A stretch of DNA of 39,628 bases, from assembly GCA_030263275.1 (NCBI GenBank), contig SZOR01000030.1:1-39628 (forward strand), given 5' to 3'. Both the position numbers and the translations under genes were made by a program. Below the pieces are notes generated by a model. It searched no databases. It worked only from the letters and a program-made list of their open reading frames with translations, and had not been told where the DNA came from. Source of the stretch: DSNY01 sp016861185 (lineage in GTDB: Bacteria; Pseudomonadota; Gammaproteobacteria; Burkholderiales; Burkholderiaceae_F). Below, piece after piece: positions 24,484-32,331 of this stretch; position 1 is the stretch's first letter; every line of letters begins with the position of its first letter.

Positions 24484-25275
24484 TCACGCCTTCGCGGTCG
24501 CGGGCGCCGCGGCGCGGCGCGCACCGAGGTACGCCTCGATCACCTTCGCGTCGTCGTGCACTTCCCGCGGCGTGCCCTCGGCGATCTTCACCCCGTGGTC
24601 GAGCACGGTGACGCGGTCGCAGATGCCGAGCACGACGCGCATCTGATGCTCGATCAGCAGGATCGTGATGCCGCGGTCGTCGCGCAGCGCGCGGATGAAG
24701 TTCATCATCTCCACCGTCTCGCGCGGGTTCATGCCGGCGGTCGGCTCGTCGAGCAGCAGCAGCGACGGCCGGCTCGCGAGCGCGCGGGCGATCTCCAGCC
24801 TGCGCTGCTCGCCATACGGCAGGTTCTTCGCCAGCAGGTCGCCTTTGCCTTTGAGACCGACCCAGGCGAGCAGCTCGCGCGCAGCGGCGGTGGCTTCCTC
24901 CTCGTCGCGGCGCGTGGTCGCCGTGCCGAACAGCGCGCCGATCCAGGTCGACTTCAGATGCGGATGCATGCCGACCAGGATGTTCTCCAGCGCCGTCATG
25001 TTCGCGAACAGGCGGATGTTCTGGTAGGTGCGCGCGATGCCGAGCTTCGTCACGAGGTCCGGCGTCAGCCCGTCGATGCGCGTGCCGCGAAACAGCGTTT
25101 CGCCTTCGTCGGCGCGATAAAAGCCGGTCACGCAGTTGAAGTAGGTGGTCTTGCCCGAACCGTTCGGCCCGATCAGCCCGCGGATCGAACGCGCCTCGAC
25201 CTCGAAGTTGAAGCGATCCAGCGCCACCAGCCCGCCGAAGCGCTTGATCAGGTCGCGGGAGCTCAACAGGATCAT
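24484..25275 (-). CDS. livG: branched-chain amino-acid-type ABC transporter ATPase LivG
   Basis: A 263-residue ABC ATPase. Walker A is GPNGSGKTT, the signature-region NLPYGEQRRLEIARAL and Walker B LLLLDEPTAGMNP. The LivG-specific C-terminal segment GTPREVHDDAKVIEAYLG is present. It pairs with LivF. Its start codon (ATG 25275) overlaps the livM stop as ATGA, and livF follows after 1 nt, so the genes are translationally coupled. Confidence 0.93.
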   Translation of the reverse strand: MILLSSRDLIKRFGGLVALDRFNFEVEARSIRGLIGPNGSGKTTYFNCVTGFYRADEGETLFRGTRIDGLTPDLVTKLGIARTYQNIRLFANMTALENILVGMHPHLKSTWIGALFGTATTRRDEEEATAAARELLAWVGLKGKGDLLAKNLPYGEQRRLEIARALASRPSLLLLDEPTAGMNPRETVEMMNFIRALRDDRGITILLIEHQMRVVLGICDRVTVLDHGVKIAEGTPREVHDDAKVIEAYLGARRAAAPATAKA

Positions 25276-26915
25276 CGTTGCGCTCCGGGCGCTTGCAGCT
25301 CGCGCTTGATCGTGGCGGCCGGCCACAGTCCTTCGGGCCGGCGCCGCATCATGAACACGAGCGCGGCGCCGTACACGAGATAACGGAAATCGGAGAACTC
25401 GCGCAGCAGCTCGGGCAGCCCGACCAGCACCAGGCTGCCGACGATCACGCCCGGCATGCTGCCCATGCCGCCGACGATGATCAGCGCCAGCACGTTGATC
25501 GAGATCAGAAGCTGGAAGCTGTGCGGAAACACCGAGCCCACGAGAACGGCGAAGATCGATCCGGCCAGCCCCCCGAACGTCGCGCCCAGTCCGAACGCAA
25601 GCAGCTTCACCCCGACGAGGTGGATGCCCATCGCCTGCGCAACGTCCTCGTCTTCGCGCACCGCCATCCACGCACGGCCGAGCCGCGAGTCGCGCAGCCG
25701 CACCGCCACGTAGACGAGCAGCAGGCAGGACACGAGCGTGAGATAGAACAGCTGGCCGGGGCTCGCCAGCTCGAAGCCCCACAGCGTCGGCTTGGGCACC
25801 GAGAGCACGCCTTGCGAGCCACCGAGCCAGGGCCGCAGGAAGTCGGACAGCACCAGCAGCCGGATGATCTCGCCGAAGCCAAGCGTGGCGATCGCGAGAT
25901 AGTCGCCGCGGATGCCGAGCACCGGAATGCCGAGCAGCACACCGGCGAGCAAGGACATCGCCATCGCGATCGGCACCGCGGCCCAGAACGAAATCTCCGC
26001 GAGGCCGTGCGCGCCGGTCGAGGTCAGCAGCGCCGTCGTGTACGCGCCGATCGCGAAGAACGCCACGTAGCCGAGGTCGAGCAGACCGGCAAACCCGACG
26101 ACGACGTTCAGCCCCAATCCCATCAGCGCATACAGGCCGACCAACACCAGCACGGTCGACAGGAACGGCCCGGCGGCGATCGGCAGCAGCACCAGCAACG
26201 CGAGCGCCACGACCGCCGCGCCGGCCTGCAGCCCGCGCCGGCGCGGCGCGGGAAGCTGCGCGTACCAGCCGCGCGCGGCCGCGCCGCGCCGCTGCCATAG
26301 CGCCACAGTCGCGGCGACCAGGGCGAACAGCACCGCCGCTCCGCCGGGCGAAAGGCCGCCCACGCCGTACAGCACTTCGTGGATCGCCTCGAGCGGCGCG
26401 GCCGAACGGAAGAACGGCTCGAGCAGTTCCTGGAACAGCCCGAGCGTCAGCACCGCGATGACCCCCGCAGCGAGCGGGCGTCGCACGCGCGCCGGCGCGA
26501 GCGCTGCGAGCGCGCCCGCGAGCCCCGCCGCCGCGCCGAAGACGACGGGCCAGTGCGCGCCCTTCCATCCCGCGCCGCCGGACAGCAGAGCGAACAGCGC
26601 CGGCGAGGCGTTGATGAACACGTGCCGCAGGTTGATCAAGCCGGCGAGCACGACGAGCGCCGCGAGCACGGCGCCGGCGAGCGCGCCGGCCGCGGCACCA
26701 TCGCCCAGCCTTGCTCCCGGCGGCCGCCCCGTGCCGTCGCTGCCCGCCGCATAGCCGGGCGCGAAGCCCGCGACGAAGAGCAGCAGCATCGCGAGCGACA
26801 CGACGTCGGCGACGACCTGCCGCGCCGCGAACGCCTCGACCATGCCAATCAGCGCGAGAAACACCGCGATCGCGCCCCAGGCGAGGCCTTGCTGCAGCAC
26901 GCGCGTGCGTCGCAT
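25272..26915 (-). CDS. livM: branched-chain amino-acid-type ABC permease LivM with long N-terminal membrane extension
   Basis: A 547-residue permease, clearly longer than typical LivM (about 300-420). The conserved core begins near residue 245 (LVLVGLYALMGLGLNVVVGFAG) and contains the LivM landmarks GIRGDYLAIATLGFGEI, GRAWMAVREDEDVAQAMGI and the C-terminal GGMGSMPGVIVG. The first 240 residues hold about six further hydrophobic segments separated by Gly/Ala-rich loops. They are uninterrupted in frame, with a start at ATG 26915, 6 nt after the livH stop. Extended LivM proteins are known in some lineages. The extension has no assigned role. Confidence 0.92.
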   Translation of the reverse strand: MRRTRVLQQGLAWGAIAVFLALIGMVEAFAARQVVADVVSLAMLLLFVAGFAPGYAAGSDGTGRPPGARLGDGAAAGALAGAVLAALVVLAGLINLRHVFINASPALFALLSGGAGWKGAHWPVVFGAAAGLAGALAALAPARVRRPLAAGVIAVLTLGLFQELLEPFFRSAAPLEAIHEVLYGVGGLSPGGAAVLFALVAATVALWQRRGAAARGWYAQLPAPRRRGLQAGAAVVALALLVLLPIAAGPFLSTVLVLVGLYALMGLGLNVVVGFAGLLDLGYVAFFAIGAYTTALLTSTGAHGLAEISFWAAVPIAMAMSLLAGVLLGIPVLGIRGDYLAIATLGFGEIIRLLVLSDFLRPWLGGSQGVLSVPKPTLWGFELASPGQLFYLTLVSCLLLVYVAVRLRDSRLGRAWMAVREDEDVAQAMGIHLVGVKLLAFGLGATFGGLAGSIFAVLVGSVFPHSFQLLISINVLALIIVGGMGSMPGVIVGSLVLVGLPELLREFSDFRYLVYGAALVFMMRRRPEGLWPAATIKRELQAPGAQR

Positions 26916-26921
26916 GTCCGC

Positions 26922-27983
26922 TCAGACCTTGGGCGAGGTAATCCGCTCGCCGAGCAGGCCCGACGGCCGGAAGATCAGCACGAACACGAGCATCGTGAAC
27001 GCGATCACGTCCTTCAACTGGTATGGCGCAACGATGCCCAGCCCGTCGAGGAACAGGATCGGTCCGATCGATTCGAGCAGCCCGAGGAACACGCCGCCCA
27101 GCATCGCGCCGGGGATGTTGCCGATGCCGCCCAATACCGCCGCGGTGAACGCCTTGATGCCCGGCACGAAGCCCATGAAGAAGTGCACCTGCTTGAACAC
27201 CAGCGCGTACAGGAAACCCGCCGCACCCGCCATCGCGCCGCCGATCGCGAAGGTGATCACGATGACGCGATCGACGTTGATACCCATCAGCGCCGCGGCT
27301 TCCTTGTCCTCGGATACCGCGCGCATCGCGGTGCCCATGCGCGTGCGCATCACGAAGAAGTACAGCCCCGCCATCATCAGCACCGCGGCGGCGATCACGA
27401 CGACCTGCGTGCGCAGGATGCCGACGCCGAAGATCACCCACTCGCCGCGCAGCAGCTCGACTTCGGGATACGCGCGGAAGCCCGAGCCGTACAGGCCGCG
27501 AAACGCGTATTGCAGGAAGAAGGAGGCGCCGATCGCGGTGATCAGCGGCACCAGCCGCGGCGCGAAGCGCAGCGGCCGATACGCGATGCGCTCCAGCAGC
27601 ACGGCGATGATCGTCGACGTGATCATCGACACCGCGAGCACGAGCGCGAGGCTCGCGATCGGGTTGCGGTCGAGGTCGCCGCTGACGGCCAGCGCGTCCG
27701 CGACGAAATATGCCGTGTACGCGCCGCCCATGAACACCTCGCCGTGCGCGAAGTTGATCATGCGCAGGATGCCGTAGACCATCGTGTAGCCGAGCGCGAT
27801 CAGCGCGTACACCGCGCCCTGCGACAGTCCGAAGACGGTCAGATCGATCCAGGTCTTGGCGGAGTACTGGCCCGACGCGATCGTGCCGATCGTTCCGAAC
27901 ACCACGATCCACAGGATCCCGATGCGGAAGATCCACAGCATCAGGTTGACGAACGACAGCCTCTCGCGCCACTTCGGCGTCAC
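26922..27983 (-). CDS. livH: branched-chain amino-acid-type ABC permease LivH
   Basis: A 353-residue membrane permease starting at GTG 27983 behind GGAGAGG. An extra N-terminal segment of about 45 residues with one hydrophobic stretch precedes the usual LivH start (LSQGAVYALIALGYTMVYGI, then MINFAHGEVFM). The conserved cytoplasmic loop RAVSEDKEAAALMGI and C-terminal GGIGNIPGAMLGG are present. It forms the transmembrane channel with LivM. A terminator-like hairpin lies just upstream, between livK and livH. Confidence 0.93.
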   Translation of the reverse strand: MTPKWRERLSFVNLMLWIFRIGILWIVVFGTIGTIASGQYSAKTWIDLTVFGLSQGAVYALIALGYTMVYGILRMINFAHGEVFMGGAYTAYFVADALAVSGDLDRNPIASLALVLAVSMITSTIIAVLLERIAYRPLRFAPRLVPLITAIGASFFLQYAFRGLYGSGFRAYPEVELLRGEWVIFGVGILRTQVVVIAAAVLMMAGLYFFVMRTRMGTAMRAVSEDKEAAALMGINVDRVIVITFAIGGAMAGAAGFLYALVFKQVHFFMGFVPGIKAFTAAVLGGIGNIPGAMLGGVFLGLLESIGPILFLDGLGIVAPYQLKDVIAFTMLVFVLIFRPSGLLGERITSPKV

Positions 27984-27998
27984 GGCCCTCTCCGCAAC

Positions 27999-28024
27999 AA
28001 AACGCCGGGGGCGAACCCCCGGCG
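27999..28024 (-). terminator. attenuating terminator between livK and livH
   Basis: On the minus strand CGCCGGGGG (28024-28016) pairs perfectly with CCCCCGGCG (28011-28003) around a TTCG loop, and TTTT (28002-27999) follows. It starts 26 nt after the livK stop and ends 15 nt before the livH GTG. This is a textbook intrinsic terminator. In this place it should leave livK transcribed in excess over the membrane and ATPase genes. Confidence 0.85.
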
Positions 28025-28050
28025 TCCTTCAGGTGAATCTCAAACCGGGC

Positions 28051-29289
28051 TCACGGATAGATCTTCTTCGGATTCTTGCCCGGGTCCCACTTGGCCGGGT
28101 CGGCCGACTCGAGCTGATAGACGGCGATCTTCGGATCGGCGCAGTCGCCCGTGCCGGTGCAGTTCAGCGTGCCCGTCAGTCCCTTGAAGCCCTTGGTGGC
28201 GAACAGCGTGTCGCGCAGCGCCTTGCGGCCGATGTAAAGATCGCCCTTCGCGTCGGTCTTGCCGACCTTCTCGATCGCCGCGAACACCATCATCGCCGCG
28301 TCGTACGCATGCGCGTGGAAGGCTGAAAGCGGCTTTTCGCCGTACTTCTTCTGGTGCTTGTCGAGGAACTCCTTGTAGCGCGGGCCGAGCGCCTCGGGCG
28401 AAAGATCGGGACTGGAGTGATACATGCCCTGCGCCGCGGGTCCGGCGGCGCGCAGGAAGTCGGGCGAGAACGTGCCATCGGCGCTCATCAGCCGCGTCTT
28501 GGACAGCCCGCCGACCTCCTTCGCCTGCCGCGTCACGTCGCCGCCGGCAGCCACCAAGATCGGGTAGTAGATCAGCTCGGGGCTGCCGGCCGCGATCTTG
28601 GTCAGTACCGGCCGCATGTCGGTATCGGTCGGACCGATCGCCTCCTGGGCGGTGATCGTGCCGCCGAGCTTCCTGAAGGTCTCGACGAACACGCCGGCCA
28701 GCCCTTCCGCATACGGGCTGCCGTCGTGGATCGTCGCGGCCTTCTCCACCTTCAGCACCTTGCGCGCGAATTCGGCCGCCACCCGCCCCTGCACGTTGTC
28801 GTTGTGCGCGGTGCGCAGGTAGCCGTCGAACTCCGGCCCCCGGTTGGGCGCGGTCAGCCGTGGCGCCGTGTTCGAGGGCGAAACGGTCGCGATGCCTGCC
28901 TTCCACAGGATCGGCGCGCCCGGCACCGCTTCGCTGGAGCAGCTCGAGCCGATCGCCGCGACGATCGCCGTGTTGGCCGCGAGCTTGGTCGCCGCGGTCA
29001 CGCCGCCTTCGGCGTTGCAGCCGGTGTCCTCGCCGACCAGCCGGATCGGATGACCGAGGACCGACTTCTTGTCCTCGATCGCCAGCTCGATGCCGCGCCG
29101 GCTGTCGATGCCGAGGCTCGCGTCGGGACCGGCGACCACCATCCAGTACGCGATCGTGACCGGCTGACCCTTCGCGACGCGTACGACGCCGACCGGATCC
29201 TTGACCGGCTGGGCCTGCGGGGCCGAGGCGTACAGACCGCTCGCTGCCGCGACGGCAGCGCATAGCACGATCTTCTTCGTCGGATTCAT
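28051..29289 (-). CDS. livK: ABC transporter substrate-binding protein, LivK/LivJ type
   Basis: A 412-residue periplasmic binding protein with a signal peptide (cleavage near APQAQ). The type-I periplasmic binding fold follows, with VAGPDASLGIDSRRGIELAI, a ligand-region GSSCSSEAVPGAPI and IHDGSPYAEGLAGVF. The C-terminal segment GTLNCTGTGDCADPKIAVYQ carries a Cys pair; a second Cys pair is near residues 90-120. GAGGAGG precedes ATG 29289. It is first in the liv operon and is followed by a strong hairpin. The ligand is not certain: branched-chain amino acids are the default, but aromatic acids are plausible given the neighbouring catabolic genes. Confidence 0.92.
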   Translation of the reverse strand: MNPTKKIVLCAAVAAASGLYASAPQAQPVKDPVGVVRVAKGQPVTIAYWMVVAGPDASLGIDSRRGIELAIEDKKSVLGHPIRLVGEDTGCNAEGGVTAATKLAANTAIVAAIGSSCSSEAVPGAPILWKAGIATVSPSNTAPRLTAPNRGPEFDGYLRTAHNDNVQGRVAAEFARKVLKVEKAATIHDGSPYAEGLAGVFVETFRKLGGTITAQEAIGPTDTDMRPVLTKIAAGSPELIYYPILVAAGGDVTRQAKEVGGLSKTRLMSADGTFSPDFLRAAGPAAQGMYHSSPDLSPEALGPRYKEFLDKHQKKYGEKPLSAFHAHAYDAAMMVFAAIEKVGKTDAKGDLYIGRKALRDTLFATKGFKGLTGTLNCTGTGDCADPKIAVYQLESADPAKWDPGKNPKKIYP

Positions 29290-29629
29290 CTTGCGCCACC
29301 TCCTCTTCGGGTTGCGCGTCGGGCCGGCTCACATGCCGAATGCAGCGCCGCTGGTGCCGTCGTCCAGAACCCCGCGCGCGCCCGACCCGACGCGGAGCGA
29401 AAAAGCACGGGTGTGCATGGCTCTGGACGCGTTCTCTATAGCACCTGCCCGCCGCCGAAGCCAGTAGGGCGACTGCGGTGATGCCGAAGGACCGCCCCGG
29501 CGTAGCGAAATCGCACCAGCGCCGCCTCCGGCCCCGGTTCGGCCAAGCCCTCACGCAGCGCGTGGGCTGGCGTGTGCAGCCCGGTCGAACCCGACCGCCG
29601 CGCCTGCCCGCAGCGCGGCGGGCGTTGCG
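29290..29629 (-). promoter_or_regulatory. livK upstream region (gap of 340 nt)
   Basis: No gene is convincing here. On the minus strand TATAGA at 29440-29435 is a possible -10 box for livK (about 145 nt upstream of the start), with only a poor -35 (TGGCTT). Close to the maiA stop, 29623-29606 forms a six-pair G/C hairpin (GCCCGC/GCGGGC) without a T-run. It could be a weak end to the maiA transcript, so livK may have its own promoter. Confidence 0.35.
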
Positions 29630-30268
29630 CTACTCGGCGTCCGGCTGCCTGGCCGGCTGCGCGTCGACGAAGGCCGGAAGCTTCATGCAGGCGTCGAAGA
29701 TGCGCATGATCGTCGGCACGTGGTCGAGCCGGCAGTCGAAGCGCTGCGCGTTGAAGATCTGCGGGACGATGCACACGTCGGCGATCGTCACCGCGTCGCC
29801 GAACGCGTACCGGCCGGTGCGGCGCTCGGCGACGAGCCGCGCCTCGAGCTGCGCCAGCCCCTGCTCGACCCAGTGGCGGTACCAGGCGTTCTTCGCGTCC
29901 TCCGACACGCCGAGTGTCTTCACGAGGTAGCGCAGCACGCGCAGGTTGTTCAGCGGATGGATCTCGCAGGCGATCGCCAGCGCGACCGAACGCACGTAGG
30001 CGCGCTCGAGCGGATCGTGCGGCAGCAGCGGCGGCTGCGGGTACTTCTCCTCGAGGTATTCGATGATCGCGAGCGACTGCGTCAGCGCGTGACCCTCGTG
30101 CTCGAGCACCGGAACGAGCTGGCTCGGATTCAGCGCGCTGAATGCCTGGGCGAACTGCTCGCCCTTGACCAGGTGCACGGGGACGTACTCGAAGAGCAGC
30201 CCCTTGAGATTGAGCGCGATGCGCACGCGGAACGACGCGGACGAGCGCCAAGCGTTGTAGAGCTTCAT
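29630..30268 (-). CDS. maiA: maleylacetoacetate/maleylpyruvate isomerase (zeta-class GST)
   Basis: A 212-residue zeta-class glutathione transferase. The N-terminal thioredoxin-like domain has the zeta signature RSSASFRVRIALNLKG (catalytic Ser region, residues 8-20), then VPVLEHEGHALTQSLAIIEYLEE. The all-helical C-terminal domain begins at about residue 88 and includes ADVCIVPQIFNAQRF. With glutathione it isomerises the cis double bond of maleylpyruvate (gentisate route) or maleylacetoacetate (homogentisate route). Because gentisate 1,2-dioxygenase and an FAH-family hydrolase lie upstream on the same strand, the maleylpyruvate role is favoured. It follows dctM by 85 nt, part of which is a heptamer repeat. 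Confidence 0.93.
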   Translation of the reverse strand: MKLYNAWRSSASFRVRIALNLKGLLFEYVPVHLVKGEQFAQAFSALNPSQLVPVLEHEGHALTQSLAIIEYLEEKYPQPPLLPHDPLERAYVRSVALAIACEIHPLNNLRVLRYLVKTLGVSEDAKNAWYRHWVEQGLAQLEARLVAERRTGRYAFGDAVTIADVCIVPQIFNAQRFDCRLDHVPTIMRIFDACMKLPAFVDAQPARQPDAE

Positions 30269-30323
30269 CGTTTGAGTCGAGCGTCGAGAGTCCGGAAGAC
30301 GCGACTAGCGTAGCCGGTTCGGC

Positions 30324-30352
30324 GCGATCCGCAATCCGCGATCCGCATTCCG
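30324..30352. repeat. heptamer repeat block after dctM
   Basis: On the minus strand, units GGAATGC, GGATCGC, GGATTGC, GGATCGC run from 1-2 nt beyond the dctM stop. They are the same heptamer family as at 17606-17719. No inverted partner is seen in this gap. Confidence 0.75.
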
Positions 30353-30353
30353 G

Positions 30354-31676
30354 CTATTTGACGAACTGCACCAGCCACAGGCTGAGCCCCGGAAACAGCA
30401 CGAGCAGGCCGACGCGCACGAAGTCGGACAGCAGGAAAGGCACGATGCCGCGGAAGGTTTCCGCCATCGGCACGTCGCGCGCCATGCTGTTGATGATGTA
30501 GACGTTCATGCCGACCGGCGGCGTGATCAGGCCGATCTCGACCACCATCAGCGCGAGGATGCCGAACCAGATTGCCTTGCCGGTCGGGTCGAGCCCGTAG
30601 AAGTCCAGCCCCATCACCATCGGGAAGAAGATCGGGATCGTCAGCAGGATCATCGACAGGCTGTCCATCAGGCAGCCGAGCACGAGGTAGATCAGCAAGA
30701 TCGTCGCCAGCACGGCGAGCGGCGGCAGGCCCGCGCCGCTCACCCAGGTCGCCAGCTCCTGCGGCATCTGCGTCAGCGCGAGAAAGACGTTCAGCACGTC
30801 GGCGCCGAGCAGGATCAGGAAGATCATCGCGCTCGACTCGGCGGTCGCCAGCAGGCACTGCTTCATGCCGTTCCAGCGCAGCCCGCCGCGCGTGACCGCG
30901 AAATAGGCCGCGCCCAGCACGCCGACCGCCGCGGCTTCGGTCGGCGTGAACACGCCGCCGTAGATGCCGCCGAGCACGACGATGAACAGCGCCAGCACCG
31001 GCCACACCTCGGCGAGCGTGGCGAAGCGTTCGCGCCAGCTCGCGCGCGGGCCGGCCGGTCCGGTGTCGGGATAGAGCCGCACGTAGATCCCGATCGCCAG
31101 CATGTAGCCAAGCGCGGCGAGCACGCCGGGGATGAACGCCGCGACGAACAGCTTGGCGATGTTCTGTTCGGCGAGGATCGCGTAGACGATCAGCACGACC
31201 GAAGGGGGGATCAGGATGCCGAGCGTGCCGCCGGCGGCGAGCGTTCCGGTGGCGAGCGAAGGCTTGTAGTTCAGCCGCCGCAGCTCGGGCAGCGCGACCT
31301 GCCCCATCGTCGCCGCGGTCGCGAGCGACGATCCGCAGATCGCGCCGAAGCCGGCGCACGCGCCGATCGACGCCAGCGCCACGCCGCCGCGCCAGTGGCC
31401 GATCAGACTGCTCGCCGCGCGGAACAGGCCCTGCGACAGCCCGCCGCGGCTCGCGAACTGGCTCATCAGCAGAAACATCGGGATCACCGACAGGTCGTAG
31501 ACGGAGTAGCGCGCGTACGCCGCGGTCTTCAAGTGGCTCAGCAACGGCGGCCAGCCGGCCAGCGCGGCGTAGCCGGCCGCGCCGGTCACGAACATCGCGA
31601 TGCCGATCGGCACGCGCAGCGCGAGCAGCGCGACCAGCGCGCCGAACATCGCGAAACCGAACTCAGTCCCGCTCAT
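30354..31676 (-). CDS. dctM: TRAP transporter large permease, DctM type
   Basis: A 440-residue membrane protein with about 12 helices, the ion-coupled transport subunit of a tripartite ATP-independent periplasmic system. Motifs are LRVPIGIAMFVTGAAGY near the start, GFGAICGSSLATAATMG and the C-terminal GLITPPVGMNVYI. I choose ATG 31676, which overlaps the dctQ stop as ATGA; an in-frame Met at 31685 is also possible. With dctP and dctQ it makes a complete TRAP transporter inside the gentisate cluster. An aromatic or hydroxyaromatic acid is a likely substrate. Confidence 0.93.
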   Translation of the reverse strand: MSGTEFGFAMFGALVALLALRVPIGIAMFVTGAAGYAALAGWPPLLSHLKTAAYARYSVYDLSVIPMFLLMSQFASRGGLSQGLFRAASSLIGHWRGGVALASIGACAGFGAICGSSLATAATMGQVALPELRRLNYKPSLATGTLAAGGTLGILIPPSVVLIVYAILAEQNIAKLFVAAFIPGVLAALGYMLAIGIYVRLYPDTGPAGPRASWRERFATLAEVWPVLALFIVVLGGIYGGVFTPTEAAAVGVLGAAYFAVTRGGLRWNGMKQCLLATAESSAMIFLILLGADVLNVFLALTQMPQELATWVSGAGLPPLAVLATILLIYLVLGCLMDSLSMILLTIPIFFPMVMGLDFYGLDPTGKAIWFGILALMVVEIGLITPPVGMNVYIINSMARDVPMAETFRGIVPFLLSDFVRVGLLVLFPGLSLWLVQFVK

Positions 31677-32191
31677 TCCCGCCACGCCCGCGTGTGGCGC
31701 CAGGCCGTGTATGCGCCGGCGACCGCGAGCAGCGCGAACGAAGGCACCATCAGCGCAACCGGAACCCAGATCGGCACCGCCAGCACGGTGGTCGTCTCGC
31801 CGGCCTCGGCAAGTCCGCGCGCGCCGTCAACCATGCGCCCGGCGACCAGCGCGCTGCAACCGGCGAGCAGCGCGGCGCCGAGCGCGTCGAGCACGGCGCG
31901 CAGGCGTGGCCCCGCGCGCGCGGTGAAGAAGTCGACGATCACGTGGCCGCCGCGCAGCTGGCACCAGGGCAGGAACGCCGCCACGCCGACTGCGCAGCCG
32001 AGCTGCATCAGCTCGTAGTCGCCCGGCACGGCCTTCGCAATGAGCCAGCGGCCCAGGATGCTCGCGGTCACGAGCAGCGTCAGCGCAACGAAGACGAGCC
32101 CGCCCGCGAGCGCGAAGAGTTCACACGCGCGCTGCAGCGCGCGCCCGAAGGCGTCCGCCGGCATCGCCCGCGACGAGGTGGGTTCTTTCAC
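31673..32191 (-). CDS. dctQ: TRAP transporter small permease, DctQ type
   Basis: A 172-residue four-helix membrane protein. Hydrophobic segments lie at about residues 22-45, 60-78, 98-118 and 135-158, with DctQ-like features such as the GDYELMQLGCAVGVAAFLPW block and the RGGHVIVDFFT segment. It forms the membrane complex with DctM and helps DctP docking. The longest start is GTG 32191; ATG 32164 is an alternative. It lies 140 nt after dctP, and that gap holds a hairpin. Confidence 0.88.
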   Translation of the reverse strand: MKEPTSSRAMPADAFGRALQRACELFALAGGLVFVALTLLVTASILGRWLIAKAVPGDYELMQLGCAVGVAAFLPWCQLRGGHVIVDFFTARAGPRLRAVLDALGAALLAGCSALVAGRMVDGARGLAEAGETTTVLAVPIWVPVALMVPSFALLAVAGAYTAWRHTRAWRE

Positions 32192-32251
32192 CTGGACGCG
32201 TCGCTCGTCAAGACGGCAGCTCGTGCGCCGAGGTCACCGAATACACCGGGG

Positions 32252-32274
32252 AAAACCGAGGCGGTTCCGCCCGG
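32252..32274 (-). terminator. candidate attenuator hairpin between dctP and dctQ
   Basis: On the minus strand CCGGGCG (32274-32268) pairs with CGCC-CGG (one bulged T) around GAAC, and TTTT (32255-32252) follows. It starts 57 nt after the dctP stop. It is weaker than the livK-livH hairpin but in the equivalent position. It would favour dctP expression over dctQM. Confidence 0.5.
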
Positions 32275-32331
32275 CGATCCCGATGCGCCCGGTGGCGAGT
32301 CGGCGATCGGCACACGCAACGCTGATCGCGA

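Noticed and set aside
24484..27972. Reading of livG as the end of an 1160-residue protein
   Set aside because: The part upstream of 25275 is a wrong-frame translation of livM and livH. The ATGA overlap with livM fixes the livG start.
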